Shown in pieces: positions 24,126-36,805 of a DNA stretch of 64,000 bases (position 1 is the stretch's first letter; every line of letters begins with the position of its first letter). The notes beneath the pieces are model-generated. The model made no database searches. It saw only the letters and a list, made by a program, of their open reading frames with translations, and was not told where the DNA came from. The DNA lies in assembly GCA_014529385.2 (NCBI GenBank), contig CM043962.1, positions 88,041,680-88,105,679 on the forward strand. Reading direction: 5' to 3'. This DNA is from Adiantum capillus-veneris. Its lineage: Eukaryota; Streptophyta; Polypodiopsida; Polypodiales; Pteridaceae. The translations under genes and the position numbers were made by a program.

Positions 24126-25190
24126 TGTTGAAAGGTCAATCTTTCAACAACGCTTCCACAAAGATTCCATAAATATTCCTCAAAGATTCTCTAAAGATTC
24201 CAAATAAAGATGCTGATGAAGTGATGAAGACGAAGATGGATGCGGTAATGTGAAGATAAAAGCTCATGGACATCATCGAATATCTCGTTATTATTATTTT
24301 GAGCCATTACAGCCACTTTTGTAATGTTTACGGGAACTTCATATTTTAAGTCAACAATTGTATTTTGGCCATAGATGCTTGTTGGATGAGCAAAGCCAAC
24401 TCACAGTGTTGTAATTAAGCTCTATAGAAGCCTAGGGACAAATCAGGTCATTTTGGTCGGACATTAGGTTTTCCAAGGCTTAGTATATAAGACAAAACCT
24501 AGAGCTTTGTAAGGAGATTTCTAATAAATCTGATCTTCTGTGTCGTTGGGAGACTGCGAGAGAGTGAGAGAGTGTGTATGTGTGCTACAGGAGCTACGGT
24601 GGTCAGAATCGCAAATGGAGAGCAGCAGTGAGTTGCCCACGAGGAGAGATACGCGTTGATGCTTACATCACACGCGTTCGTCTGTGTTTTGGCAAATTCA
24701 CCCACTAGCTACTTTTGGAGTTTCGGTGAGTAACTGTTGTCCGTTTTTGCATTTTAGCATATCCACGCGATCAGAGCGAGTAGAGCTACACATTAGGCAC
24801 TTTAGTTTTCGGAAATGTCGACCTGCAAAAACCCGCCAGACATCCTACGCGTTTCTGCACGGAGGGTATTGAGTAGGTTTTTTTGGTCATGGACCTTAGG
24901 GAGAGTGGCCTATTGGTGTTGATAGGATATCCCTCAAGTTTCTTAACGTTTCGAGAATGTCTAATGGGCTTTTGGCTTGCGGTAGCATCATAGGAGACTC
25001 TCACATTCGCAGAACCGTTGGCATGTAGATTTGATATCTCTGTAGGAAGTAGTCATTAGTCGGTCGAGTACAGGTTGACACCCTTTGCTTGCTTCCATGC
25101 TCCTGCGGGTCGAGCTTCGTCCTCAGTTGACATTATATGTTAGGTGAGTTCTCGCTATGCTGACGTCCGTCGCGGCGTATCCGTCCAACA
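24126..25190 (+). repeat. Right LTR of the nested gypsy element (1065 bp)
   Basis: Same length as the left LTR, with the same terminal inverted repeat TGTTGAAAG/CTTTCAACA. Differences are substitutions. The half-palindrome here reads GACATCCTACGCG near 24839. Confidence 0.95.
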
Positions 25191-25248
25191 GTCTACTTGC
25201 TCTTGTAGATCTTCAGGGATTAGGTTGAGGGTCCTCATTTGGTTGACG

Positions 25249-26330
25249 TTATTGCACATTGTCACCGTTTGCAGTCCTTGAGTCTTCACCGTCCTCAAGC
25301 TCCATGTACTCATCACCTGTTTCTTTTTTTTTTTTTTCTTTCCCAGTAATCTGTGTACATATTTGTTCGTTAAAAATTATATCCCTACTCCTTAAGATTT
25401 TACCATCTTCAGGATTCCCTAGGCGATTTCCAGAGTCACCTTCTCCATAGCCAATGAAGAAACACTTTGTGGACTTTGCATCTAGCTTTGATCTTAGGCT
25501 TCTATCTATGTGCATGAAAGCCTCACACCCAAACACTTTGAGGAATGCATAATTCGCCGGTTTACCTGTCCATGCCTCTTCTAGAACTCCCCCATCCAAT
25601 GCCGTTGAGGGTGACCGGTTGATTAAGTACACAGACGTACTTATAGCTTCCGCCCAAATCTCAAGCGGTAGGCCTGCATGTAGCCGCATGCTTCATGCTC
25701 GCTCCATGATTGTCCTAATCATCCTTGCTGGAATCCCATTTTGTTGAGGTGTCCTTGGGGTTGTCTTTTTCCTCCAAATCCCATTGCTAGCACAAAATCT
25801 TAACTGCAATATTCACCTCCATTGTCATATTTGAGGCATTTAACCTTAGTACCTGTTTCATTCTCCACAAAGGCTTTCCACCTTTAGAATATGGAAAACA
25901 CATCAGATTTATTATTCATTACATAAACCCATGTTTTTCTAGTCGCATCATCTATGAATGTTACATAGTACAATGAGCCACCAAGTGATGATGTACTTGA
26001 AGGACCCCAAACATCACAATGAATCAACTCAAGTTTTTTACTTTTTCTTTCATTTCTTGATTTTTGAAATTTTATCCTCTTTTGTTTACCATAAACACAA
26101 TCTTCATAGAACTCTAAGTCCACTTATTTCAAACCTGGTAGAAGCTTCTTTGTATGAAGGATTTGCATTCCTTTGGCACTCATATGCCCAAGCCGCACTG
26201 TCGACTTCCGTAGCTATTGCACAAGTTGAAGATTGCATGCTAACAGTACACAAGTAAAGTGTACCGACCTTTTCTCCCTTGGAAACCACCAAAGACCCCT
26301 TTGAGATCTGCCATCATTTGCTTTCGAATG
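25249..26330 (-). pseudogene. Copia integrase, fragmented
   Basis: Minus-strand pieces: a pre-integrase block with LGHxS-like region degraded near 26.1-26.3 kb; MDLEFYEDCVYGKQKRIKF, LELIHCDVWGP and YYVTFIDDATRKTWVY (the two catalytic aspartates in HCDVWGP and FIDDATR) at 25884-26123; then LPLEIWAEAISTSVYLINRSP, VFGCEAFMHI and CFFIGYGEGDSGNRLG at 25249-25689. The NGxAER region between the halves lies across stops (25690-25880). It splices element DNA into the host in active relatives. The C-terminal linker is interrupted by the gypsy insertion at 25190. Confidence 0.9.
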
Positions 26331-26355
26331 CAATGTTGTGACCTTCATTGTCCAA

Positions 26356-26592
26356 CTATCCTCTATAGATCAAATTTTTGTGAAGAGAAGGAACATGCCT
26401 TATATCTTTAAGCTTCCATTCATTTTCGTTAGTAGTTTTGACACAAGCTGTACCTTTACCGACAACTTCACAAGCTTCATCATCTCTCAAGTATACATAC
26501 CCAAAATTACCTTTGGTATAATCTTGGAAATGCTGCTTATGAGATGTCGCATGGAATGAAGCCCCAGAATCCACTATCCAAGAATGAGACAC
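26356..26592 (-). pseudogene. Copia protease (retropepsin)
   Basis: WIVDSGASFHATSHKQHF carries the catalytic D-S-G in the copia-specific context (W-x-(V/L)DSGA-x-xH). It continues with GKGTACVKT and LKDIRHVPSLHKNLI, the typical end of copia proteases. It sits between gag and integrase as expected. The D-S-G is intact but the surrounding polyprotein is broken. Confidence 0.92.
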
Positions 26593-26662
26593 ATTGTCTA
26601 ATGAGAGAATTAGAGCATCTTACTCTACTTTACCTGCCACATTGGCCTCCAATGTTGGCTTG

Positions 26663-27440
26663 TTATCTTGCGACTCTGACTCCTTCTTCTTCTTGGACTA
26701 GCAATCCTTTTTCGTGGCCCTTCTTGCCGTAGTTCCAACATTCAAGAACTGACTTTGTGCGTGACATGCTTCGCCTTGAGCGATCACGACCCTTTTGGTT
26801 TTTGAATCTCTTCTTAGGCTTTCCTCTTGTTTTCACTGACAGTGCAGCACTTGATGATTCTCCTGTGCTTCTCCTTCGCATTTCCTTGCTTAGGAGAACA
26901 CTCACAACATCATGAAACTTAAGATTATTTGTGCAAGAGATAGAATTACTTACAACCATAACAAGGTTGTCCCAACTATTCGGTAGAGATGATAGTATAA
27001 GGGGAGCTCGCACTTTGTCATCAAGATTGATTTTCACCGTCGAAGTTGACTTATGTTTGTGTTAAATTCATTTTCTACAACTGAATCATTCTCTACCATC
27101 TTTAGATTGAACAAGTGCTTCATGAGAAATACTTAATTAGATACCGATGGTTTCTCGTAGAAGTCATCAAGTGATTTCATATCTCCAAAACATTGAAGGC
27201 CACCATTGACACCAAGCTTAACTGGATTGTTCCCAGTGCCTTTCAGTCAAGGAAAATCCATGCTTCATCTGCCTTCATTGCGGGATTCTTTGCAAGACCG
27301 CCTAATGGCAAATAAAGGTTCTTCTGGCAGAGATAGTCTTCAATCTGCATCTTCCAATGTTGGTAGTTTTTACCATTGAACTTCTCGATCTTGAGCTTGC
27401 CTTCCTCCACCATTACTCCCACTCAATTCATGGAATCCTT
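26663..27440 (-). pseudogene. Copia gag, broken
   Basis: The N-terminal part (near 27.0-27.42 kb) reads KFNGKNYQHWKMQIEDYL, typical of copia gag, followed by stops. The C-terminal part (26663-27037) has APLILSSLPNSWDNLVMVV, then a basic stretch KKRFKNQKGRDRSRR, and a damaged zinc knuckle CWNYGKKGHEKG in which the second cysteine is Y. Gag forms the virus-like particle in active relatives. This copy is inactive. Confidence 0.88.
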
Positions 27441-27472
27441 TCCTTGAGATAATTTAGCTACGAGCAAACCTT

Positions 27473-27484
27473 GCTCTGATACCA
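27473..27484 (-). other. Copia primer-binding site (initiator tRNA-Met type)
   Basis: Minus-strand TGGTATCAGAGC lies two bases inside the 5' LTR. This is the standard plant copia PBS. Confidence 0.92.
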
Positions 27485-27486
27485 GT

Positions 27487-28213
27487 TGTTAGGAAATATG
27501 ACGTAGCTAAGTAGATAATTGAGTAGATTAGTTAATGGAGAGAGATAATTTTCACACACAAGAGATTATAGAGTAGAGAGAGAGAGAGAGAGAGTACACA
27601 CGACATACGTGGTTCACCCAATGTGGGCTACATCCACGAGAAAGTAGCCACTTAATGGCTTTAGTACTTCAAACAAAAAGTAGGTTACAAAGGGATTATA
27701 CCCTTAATAGAGCTCCCGCCTTGCTTCACTCTCACCACCTTACACCCACCTTGTTGCATCAACTTCACACTATGAAATGTGTGTAGAAATGGCCTCCTTT
27801 TATAGTCCAAAACGGCTGCCCTCTCTCATGAGAGGCAACCATGTGTAGCCGCCCTTGTGTAGATAAGTCCAAATCGGACCCTCCAATCTGCCCATGTGTG
27901 GCCGCCCTTGAGAAGACAAGTCCTTCTTTGAAATCGGCTACCGGCCATTGACTTCCGACCACCGGCCACCAACCATTGACTACCGGCCACCAGCCAAACG
28001 ACCAGTTGTTTTTCGACCACTTTCCGGCGCCACCGGAAAGGCCGGCCATAATATTCCGGCAAAAAATAATCTTCTGGCGAATGGCCGTGGAAATTTTGGG
28101 TTTCCAACGAGTGATTTAGGTTTTTGACGAGTGATTTTTCTTCACACACGATGGATTCTCCTCATAATGGGGGCCTTACATAACAAGGAGTAAATCAGGC
28201 TCCATACTTAACA
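27487..28213 (-). repeat. Copia 5' LTR (727 bp)
   Basis: Aligns with 12033-12764; TG...CA ends; the same (GA)n tract and CACCCAATGTGGG block. Followed by the target duplication CCAAC. Confidence 0.95.
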
Positions 28214-28440
28214 CCAACTCTCCACCATACTTTTGTATGGCACTTCTACATGTTGTACACTGTATAAGTAGCATTTTCACTATGTGATGCTTCATTGCCA
28301 AACTAAATGTTTAACTATTCACATTGGTTTTATGTAGCTTGACACACACATTGTCATCCGGCTTGGACAATTGGACGACACTTGTACACGATTATCAGGT
28401 CAGTAGTGTAGATTATATTTTTTAGTCTATTGATGATTTT
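28214..28440. repeat. Right half of the split arm repeat
   Basis: Continues the sequence broken at 12032: CCAACTCTCCACCATACTTTTG, then AATGTTTAACTATTCACATTGG-like and GTAGCTTGACAC. The reverse complement of this order is found at 33760-33960 and 36400-36540. Confidence 0.8.
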
Positions 28441-28649
28441 TGTATTTTTTGAGTTTGTCAATGCTTCCTTAGTTTTAGTTTAGCGACATGTTTTTCTCAC
28501 TAGTACATGCTCAATATCGATCATCATATCCATATATCAAATATTCCCATAGATACTTGATGTCAATCTAGGTATGTCATGTTATGTTCTATAGCTATAT
28601 AACATCTATAGATTATGACATGAAATATGCAAATTGACATTCATTTCAA

Positions 28650-29420
28650 GTTTTGTGATGTCAGTTTGATTCATCTAGAATACATGCACCCAAGGTACAA
28701 TTGATTTCATCAAGGACTGGTTTTCTTTCACAAATAATGGTCAAGAACTAAAGCAATTTAAGGTCCGTTGCATGTCTTACAAAGCATGACATCTTGTATA
28801 AGGTTGCAGGTAGCTAATGGATGGAGCTTGTGATATGGCATGTGTTACAAAGCTCCCGTGCGTGACTACAAACTGGGAATAGTTGAGCAAGGTCATCGAG
28901 TAAGAGAACACATTTGTTATTGAAGGGATCTGCCAATGTCCTACTTTCTATGTTGACATTTTTCTTATGATAAGGTCAAAATTCTTTTGGATTAACATGG
29001 ATACCTCATCTATAATTATGATATCTGCCTCTTTTATGTCCAAAATATCACTCATCGGCCTCATGAATAGAGAGGGGATACTATCGATTCGAGACTGGTA
29101 TCTTGAACTAGTAATGGATTGTAGATGCAATGCTCCTAAATCTTGTTGTTACCGCTCCGATGGAAAATCACCCAACAATAATACATTAGTGAGAGCAGAA
29201 GGAGTGTCTATTTCATTTGTCTGTTGATCTTGTTTATCGCTATATATGTAAGATACGTTGTCGTGTAGGAGGGACATATTTTTAGATTGTGAGCAAAGAT
29301 GTCATAATGCATGCTCCAACCTTTATACAATGCAGTAATTTCAAACCATGACCTAGCATATGGACAATAAGCTAGTTTCAAGTTGGCTGTAGTTTTGGCT
29401 ACAGTTTTCTCCCTAGCTTA
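28650..29420 (-). pseudogene. PIF1-like helicase fragment, copy 1 (possible Helitron remnant)
   Basis: Minus-strand frames give, in order: LHLQSITSSRYQSRIDSIPS, DILDIKEADIIIIDEVSMLI (Walker B, IIDEVSML), then about 60 bases on LLDDLAQLFPVCSHARELCN, matching the GD(L/M)xQLPPV motif of PIF1-family helicases. The block around 29100-29240 has SALTNVLLLGD. Walker A is not visible. Frameshifts and stops make it non-functional. PIF1-type helicases occur both as host genes and in Helitrons; with no Rep domain or Helitron ends seen, origin is undecided. Confidence 0.65.
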
Positions 29421-29574
29421 TTGACACTTGGACTGTAATCTTGTAGGTCTTGAGAACTTCATCTTTGACACCTAGTAGTAGGAAACGAGAACATACATAG
29501 TATGGCATCAATTATTTAGACACCTAGTATAATATCAATTATTTAGAGCTAAAGTAAAGATGCACAAGGTCAAT

Positions 29575-29710
29575 TCACTACTTTGATACACCACATGCAC
29601 TCACTACTTGAGTATTCACTACTGTAATACTTTGCATTGGCTAGCAACCGTATGCAAAGAGTTGTGTGTGTAACTAACATGTGTAGATGTTGATCCACAT
29701 CGAGTGTATA
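29575..29710. repeat. Dispersed short repeat (CACCACATGCA...GTAGATGTTGAT), copy 1
   Basis: Shared with 33535-33650 and, in part twice, 36190-36320. It follows the helicase fragment in both complete copies, so it is part of the same repeated unit. Confidence 0.75.
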
Positions 29711-30062
29711 GTTATGAAAACTGATACACCAAAGAATCCTTTCAAATTACACAAGATACTAGAAACTATGTCACTGAAAAGGTGGGATATTCCCATTCAT
29801 GCAACAAAACAGTCTTTATACACAAGTATTAAAATCAAGAGCCTGAAGATATAAAAGTTTGACATCTTCAAGCCAAGGAACATCGAAAACCATAGTTGAG
29901 AAGGTAACCCTCACCTAAGGGTTAGAAGAAGTAGCCAACTATTCCCATAACAGTCATACATCGACTTAGTATACTCAAGAACATGCATGAGTTCTACTAC
30001 CATATTAAAGGTGAATCACAACACAACCAAGCAGCTCGGACAGTAGTCCATATTTGAGACAG

Positions 30063-30125
30063 TCATTGAGATTGAGTCAAAGCACCTAGCTCCTCAATAA
30101 CTTGCTTGTCTTTGCCTTTAGACAT
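30063..30125 (-). CDS. Micro-ORF of 20 codons in the dispersed repeat
   Basis: Minus-strand ATG begins MSKGKDKQVIEELGALTQSQ then TGA. A TATA-like TATAAAAGG lies at 30258-30266, about 135 bp upstream. The copy at 3.8 kb keeps the codons (TKGKDKQAIEELTAPTQSQ) but has lost the ATG and reads further. It may be the start of a longer gene whose remainder is lost. Expression is unproven. Confidence 0.25.
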   Translation of the reverse strand: MSKGKDKQVIEELGALTQSQ

Positions 30126-30257
30126 AGAGCCAACAACACACACCCCCTTGTGAGTTAAAATCCTCACAATGTCAAGGTATAGACAACCTTTCACTAGTAC
30201 ACACACACACACCACAGACGCATACATATACCAATGCTAAGTGAGCATGGAAGCCCA

Positions 30258-30266
30258 CCTTTTATA
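30258..30266 (-). promoter_or_regulatory. Possible TATA box of dispersed repeat copy 2
   Basis: Minus-strand TATAAAAGG, conserved with 4003-4011. Confidence 0.35.
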
Positions 30267-30375
30267 GGCTTCGGTGCTAGTAGCCACATTCCATTCATAG
30301 TAGCAAGGCTGGTCTGCCATCTTCAAGAGGGCAAGGTGGGTCGTCTTCAAGAGGGGGAGAAACCAACAACGCCGC

Positions 30376-30380
<5 letters not shown>

Positions 30381-30422
<42 letters not shown>
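30381..30422. repeat. (AC)n microsatellite
   Basis: About 42 bp of AC at the end of dispersed repeat copy 2. Confidence 0.95.
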
Positions 30423-30426
<4 letters not shown>

Positions 30427-30724
30427 CAGATGCCACAAAAGGGAGCCACTGCATCATCAAGAATATGAGGACACATTATACAGAGTAAGGACAGCTCATC
30501 TAAAACCCATTATCTTCCTTGACTCACTAGGTGTTAGGTACAATATATTACGCAACCACCCACAAATTTCCTATTATGAATTTCAAATACAAACCCCTTT
30601 TCTTACAAGATATTTCCTAGGTCAATACAAGATAATGAGGTTAATCCCCAGTTAATTACACTGAGTCCGTGGCAACAAGACAATCCTATATCCAGAAGGA
30701 GTTTAATTCTTGTATTAACGGCAG

Positions 30725-30726
<2 letters not shown>

Positions 30727-30793
<67 letters not shown>
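30727..30793. repeat. Compound microsatellite (TG)n(AG)n
   Basis: About 38 bp TG directly followed by about 29 bp AG. Mirror order of the compound array at 4116-4181. Confidence 0.95.
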
Positions 30794-30795
<2 letters not shown>

Positions 30796-32203
30796 TTTTA
30801 GTGGTTTCTAAAAGTATGCTTGTAATCTCTTTTTTTGCAATACTCACAGACTGTGAGTGGAAATTCAATTAATAATCAAAAAGAATTACAATCATAAGCC
30901 CCGCTCAGCACAATTATAAGTATGCTTGTAATGTCTTATTGCAAGTGTACACAAGTATAGCTTGAAGGAATGAGGTCATGGTCATTTTAGTTACTCAATG
31001 CATGTATCTCATCTAAGTCATTTGATTGGGAACAAATGGGCCCAGAATCGTTGCAAGGAAAAATCTAAATGATGCATTTCATGTGCAAGAATATCACAAT
31101 GCTCATGTCCAAGGAAGGGAAAGCATATCGTTTCCTAGAAACAAACACTATTATATTGTGGATAGACTATCATTCTAGCATTGTCATTCTAGAATTTTGC
31201 TTTGGTTATGTCATACGAATCAAACATCAAAACTACTTTTTTTTATGTTTGATGGTCATACTGATCAAAACATCAAAACTACTTTTTTTTGGATACTCTT
31301 GCACCTTTTATTTTCATGTCAAGGGAAAAAAATTAGACCATTTCTAACCAAAAATTTTAAAACCATTTTGTCAAAGTCTAAGGTCAAGGGGTGTGCAGTC
31401 TTGACCACACATTTATTGTACTTTCTTGGTAGGAATCGTGTTGAAGCCCCGTTAGATCTTTGACAATTCAACACATGTAATTAAAAACAACATTGAATGT
31501 TGCACAACCAATCATTGTTATCCAAGTCAGCGCAAGCTGCATGGAACGATGAGCACTTCAAAAGTTTAGTGCATGGAATGATGGCATGCAGCTTGTCAAC
31601 ATTGTGATTGTATATGTGGTCACATGTAGAGGTTTGCTATGTATGGCATGTCAACCTGACATTGGTCCCCATTCCTCTGGACTTTGACAGTCGAGAATGG
31701 TTCTGCACAGACCATTCCCATAATCAACGCTCCCGCCTCCGTTGGTCACCCTAATTATGGGGAATTGCCAATGTACGACCATTCCCTACCCCGTAATCTC
31801 ATAGATAAAGAGTAGTTAAAGGGAAAGAAACTTCCATGATCAATCAACAGAAAATAACATACACTTGCAAAACTTAAAGTCCGCTTCATGTTAATCAAAA
31901 TCATTTACTTACCAAATTTTACATTGTCTACTTTATGTCAAAGGTTTGAAGATCAATTTGAACTTTCTTTGACTTCTTTCAGATTATGTATGGTGCTATA
32001 TAAATTAATATGCATTGCCCATGTTTTGATACTCACTGAGGATATGTAAAAGTGCACAAGCAAAGAAAGTTCTGATACCTTGGGATGTAGGGTGCTCTTG
32101 ATGTGGAGAATAGCTTGCGTTGGACTATTTCTACACAAAAAATTTTAACAAAAATACTTTTACCATAGTTTATTTGTTGGGCCTACGTTAGGTCTTAGTG
32201 AAG
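30794..32203. other. Non-coding stretch with one short tandem duplication
   Basis: A block CATCAAAACTACTTTTTTTT is duplicated in tandem near 31227 and 31273, with intervening TGATGGTCATACTGATCAAAA. Otherwise AT-rich, with no gene recognised. The 92- and 88-codon ORFs across the duplication have no recognisable domain. Confidence 0.5.
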
Positions 32204-32360
32204 CATGGAACTCTCGGAAGCAATTGCGGGTGGTTAGATAATGCTTGTGGATTAGTGCCACATGGCAAGTTAATGATGCCACATGGAACTCTTGGGAGCA
32301 ATTGTGGGCTGGCCTTAGATAATGCTTGAGGATTAGTGCCGCATAGCAAGTTAATGATGC
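32204..32360. repeat. Two-copy 78-bp tandem repeat
   Basis: CATGGAACTCT...TAATGATGCC occurs at 32204 and 32282. Both copies share AGATAATGCTTG and GGATTAGTGCC. On the minus strand this makes a repetitive ORF that is not a known repeat protein. Confidence 0.85.
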
Positions 32361-32635
32361 CAAACCTTTTTTCTTCCTTAGCATTATTTTAAGCACACTA
32401 AGCCAATGTGAGAGATAGTAGACATATTTTTGTAGACTCCCTCTCTTTCTCATCCGCTTATGTGCAGCATTGCAAATTTTCACCTTGTTATTTTAACTAG
32501 TTTTTACTTGGTGAGCCAAAGGTCTTTTTTTGACTCTTTGCAAACTCACAACCATAAAAAAAACTAGTCTTGCTTGGTGGGCCTTGCTATATAACATCTA
32601 TAGAAAGGGATATACATTTGAAAAATCCTATAATA
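32361..32635. other. Non-coding spacer
   Basis: Contains CTATATAACATCTATAG, which also occurs near 28600 just before helicase copy 1 and, diverged, near 34845. It is probably the edge of the repeated helicase unit. Confidence 0.4.
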
Positions 32636-33400
32636 TTTATTGTGAGTAGTCATGCACATGCAATTCATTTATAATACATGCACCCAAGGTGAAATTGATC
32701 TCATCTACGGCTTGTTTTCTTTCATGAATAAGGGTCAAGAATTGAAGCAATTTAGGGTTTGTTGCATGTCTTATAGAGCATGACATCTTGTACAAAGTTA
32801 CATGTAGCCAATGGATCAAGATTGTATATGGTATGTGTTACAAAGCTCCCGTGCGTGACTACAAATTGGGGGTAGTTGGATAAGATCACTGAACAATAGA
32901 ATACATTTTTTGTTGAAGGGATTTCTCAATGTACTTCTTGTTACATTGACATTTTCTCTTACGATAAGGTCAAAAGTTGTTTAGTTAACATGGATAGCTC
33001 GTCTATAATTTTAATATCTGTCTCTTTTATGTCCAATTATTGCTCATTGGTCTCATGGAATAGAGAGGGCATACTATTGATTAATGGTTGGTATCTTGAA
33101 TTGGTAATGGACTGTAGATGCAATGTTGCTAGGACTTGTTGATGCCCCTCTGCTGGCAAAGCGCCCAACAATAATACAGAAGTGAGGGCAATAGGAGTGT
33201 CTTTTTCATTTTTTTGTTGACCTTGATTATCGATATATATGTGAGGTATGCCACCGTGCACGAGGGACATTTCTAGATTGTGAGAAAAGATGTCACATTG
33301 CATGCTCCAATCTTTATACAATGCATTAATTTTCAACAATGACCTAGCATATGGACGGTAAGCTAGTTTCAAGGTTGCTGTAATTTGTTATCTAGCCTAT
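32636..33400 (-). pseudogene. PIF1-like helicase fragment, copy 2
   Basis: Minus strand: MKLAYRPYARSLLKINALYK, PIALTSVLLLGALPAEGHQQ, LHLQSITNSRYQPLINSMPS, then an ISDIK-like frame into a degraded Walker B (near 33.0 kb). Downstream, 32637-32819 reads LYKMSCSIRHATNPKLLQFL, corresponding to the (N/S)MR...DPEF..FL block of PIF1-type helicases. It is collinear with copy 1 and extends further at both ends. Stops and frame changes show it is dead. Helitron origin is possible but unproven. Confidence 0.65.
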
Positions 33401-33534
33401 TGACGCTTGGAGTGTCATCTTTTAGCAAACACCTAGTATGGGAGAAACAAGGACATATATAGTATGTCATCAATTATTTAGACACCTAGTATAGTATCAA
33501 TTATTTAGAGCTAAAGAAATATTCACAAGGTGAA

Positions 33535-34140
33535 TTCACTATTGTGATACACCACATGCATTCACTACTGTAATGCATTGGCTAGCAATTGTATAAGAGT
33601 TGCGTGTGTAATTAACATGTGTAGATGTTGATCAACATCTAGTATATAGTTTAGAACACGAGATCCAAATAAACCGAAGCAAAGGAAGTAATGCAAAAGA
33701 TTCTAAAACAAGCAAATAGATAAAGCATGAATGACGTGCAGCAATAAATGAGGTGTTTTGCTGACTTGCAATGTTGTACTGCTGCTTTCTGATTGTCCAA
33801 TCTACAATTCAATATGTGAGTCAAGCTACAAAAAACCAATGTGAATAGTTAAACATATCATCTTTCACTGAAACGTCACAGACTAAAAGTACAAAGTATA
33901 CAGTGCATGTCATACAGAGGTTCCATACAAAAGTATGGTGGAGAGTTGGCAGCACTATGGTCTCTCCAAAAAATTATAAGAAATGGAAGTCATGCCTTGC
34001 CCCGTAGCGTTTATGTGTTGCACCAAGAAAACGCATGTGCATGGGAAATTAGATGTAGATAACGGACCTTACAGTGTTGTCGAGCTGGAGTCACGCTTTG
34101 GTAATTGGAACGTGTAGTGTTGTGAATATATGTCCTCCTT
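33535..34140. repeat. Arm repeat, uninterrupted inverted copy
   Basis: 33535-33650 matches 29575-29710. 33760-34140 is the reverse complement of the arm that is split by copia at 12032/28214, including GTATGGTGGAGAGTTGG, TTGGTGCAAC-like and AGGACATATATTCAC. It shows the pre-insertion state of the copia target. Confidence 0.8.
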
Positions 34141-34195
34141 GCCATACACAAAACACACAGATGGAGCTTTATGTGCTATGTCCTCTGATCAGTAT

Positions 34196-36185
<1,990 letters not shown>

Positions 36186-36680
36186 ACATGCATTCACTAT
36201 TGCAATACACCACATGCATTGGCTAGTAACTGCAATACATCACATACACTCATTACTTGTGCATTCACTATTGTAATACACCACATGCATTGGCTAGTAA
36301 TTCTATGCAAAGAGTTGTGTCAATAAACTGCAACAAAAATTGAAGTGCTTTACTGACCTGCAATGTTGTATTGGCGCTTCTCAATTGTCCAATCCACAAG
36401 CCAATATTTGATTCAAGCTACAAGAAAGGAATATGAATAGTTAAACATTATGTCATGCAATGAAACGTCACTGATCGAATTGCAAAGTATATAGTGCACG
36501 TCATGCAAAAGTGCCATACAAAAGTATGGTGGAGAGTTGGCATTGTGGTCTCTCCAAAAACTATAAGAAACAAAATCCATGCCCTACCCCGTAGCATTTA
36601 TGTGTTGCACCAAGCAAACACATAGTCATGGGGAGTTGGATGTAGATAACGAACCTTGCATTGTTGCCGAGCCAAAGTCG
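36186..36680. repeat. Arm repeat, third copy
   Basis: CACCACATGCATTGGCTAGTAA occurs twice (near 36220 and 36280). Then 36360-36680 matches 33760-34090 in the same orientation (CAATGTTGTATTG, ATGAATAGTTAAACAT, GTATGGTGGAGAGTTGGC, CTTGCATTGTTGCCGAGC). No helicase piece accompanies this copy. Confidence 0.75.
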
Positions 36681-36805
36681 CGCTTCTGCTAAATGAAGTT
36701 TTTTGTCAACAGCCTTTGACTAACAATATCATTGTGAACTCTTTTTCCCACACCAACATCTTGCGTGATATCAAATGCCTTCAAGCTGCACGTGCAGGTC
36801 ATTTC

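Larger units (their letters stand above)
14438..25190 (+). mobile_element. Non-autonomous Tat-like Ty3/gypsy LTR element, 10.75 kb
   Basis: Two 1065-bp LTRs (14438-15502, 24126-25190) bound the element, and GTCTA is duplicated at 14433-14437 and 25191-25195. A tRNA-Asp-like PBS follows the left LTR and a GGAGGGGGAGAG PPT precedes the right one. The interior has a palindrome-rich leader (16.0-18.05 kb) and a broken long frame (18.9-22.9 kb), but no RT, RNase H or integrase motifs. It is therefore a large non-autonomous derivative. The leader, PPT and 3' coding end match the related elements at 47.6-62.2 kb, which probably represent its helper family. By eye the LTRs differ at roughly three dozen sites, many of them C/T or G/A. 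Confidence 0.95.
12033..28213 (-). mobile_element. Ty1/copia LTR retrotransposon, interrupted by a nested gypsy element
   Basis: LTRs at 12033-12764 and 27487-28213 begin TGTTAGGAAATATG and end CTTAACA. The 5-bp target duplication CCAAC flanks both sides (12028-12032 and 28214-28218). Read on the minus strand the order is 5' LTR, iMet-type PBS, gag, protease, integrase, RT, RNase H, PPT, 3' LTR, which is the copia order. Removing the gypsy insertion and its duplicated target gives about 5.4 kb, normal for plant copia. Coding regions carry stops and shifts, so the element is dead. It inserted into a dispersed repeat that exists uninterrupted elsewhere in the window. Confidence 0.95.
29723..30395. 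repeat. Dispersed repeat, copy 2 (copy 1 at 3463-4115)
   Basis: Same order of blocks as 3463-4115, but with a single CATGCATGAGTTCTA unit where the locus at 2.1-3.5 kb has an expanded array. It adds about 30 bp (GGCTTCGGTGCTAGTAGCC) near 30267. Confidence 0.75.

Noticed and set aside
32160-32483. Repeat protein (PPR-like) on the minus strand
   Set aside because: The repeat is a 78-bp tandem duplication, not a 35-residue degenerate motif, and lacks PPR consensus positions.
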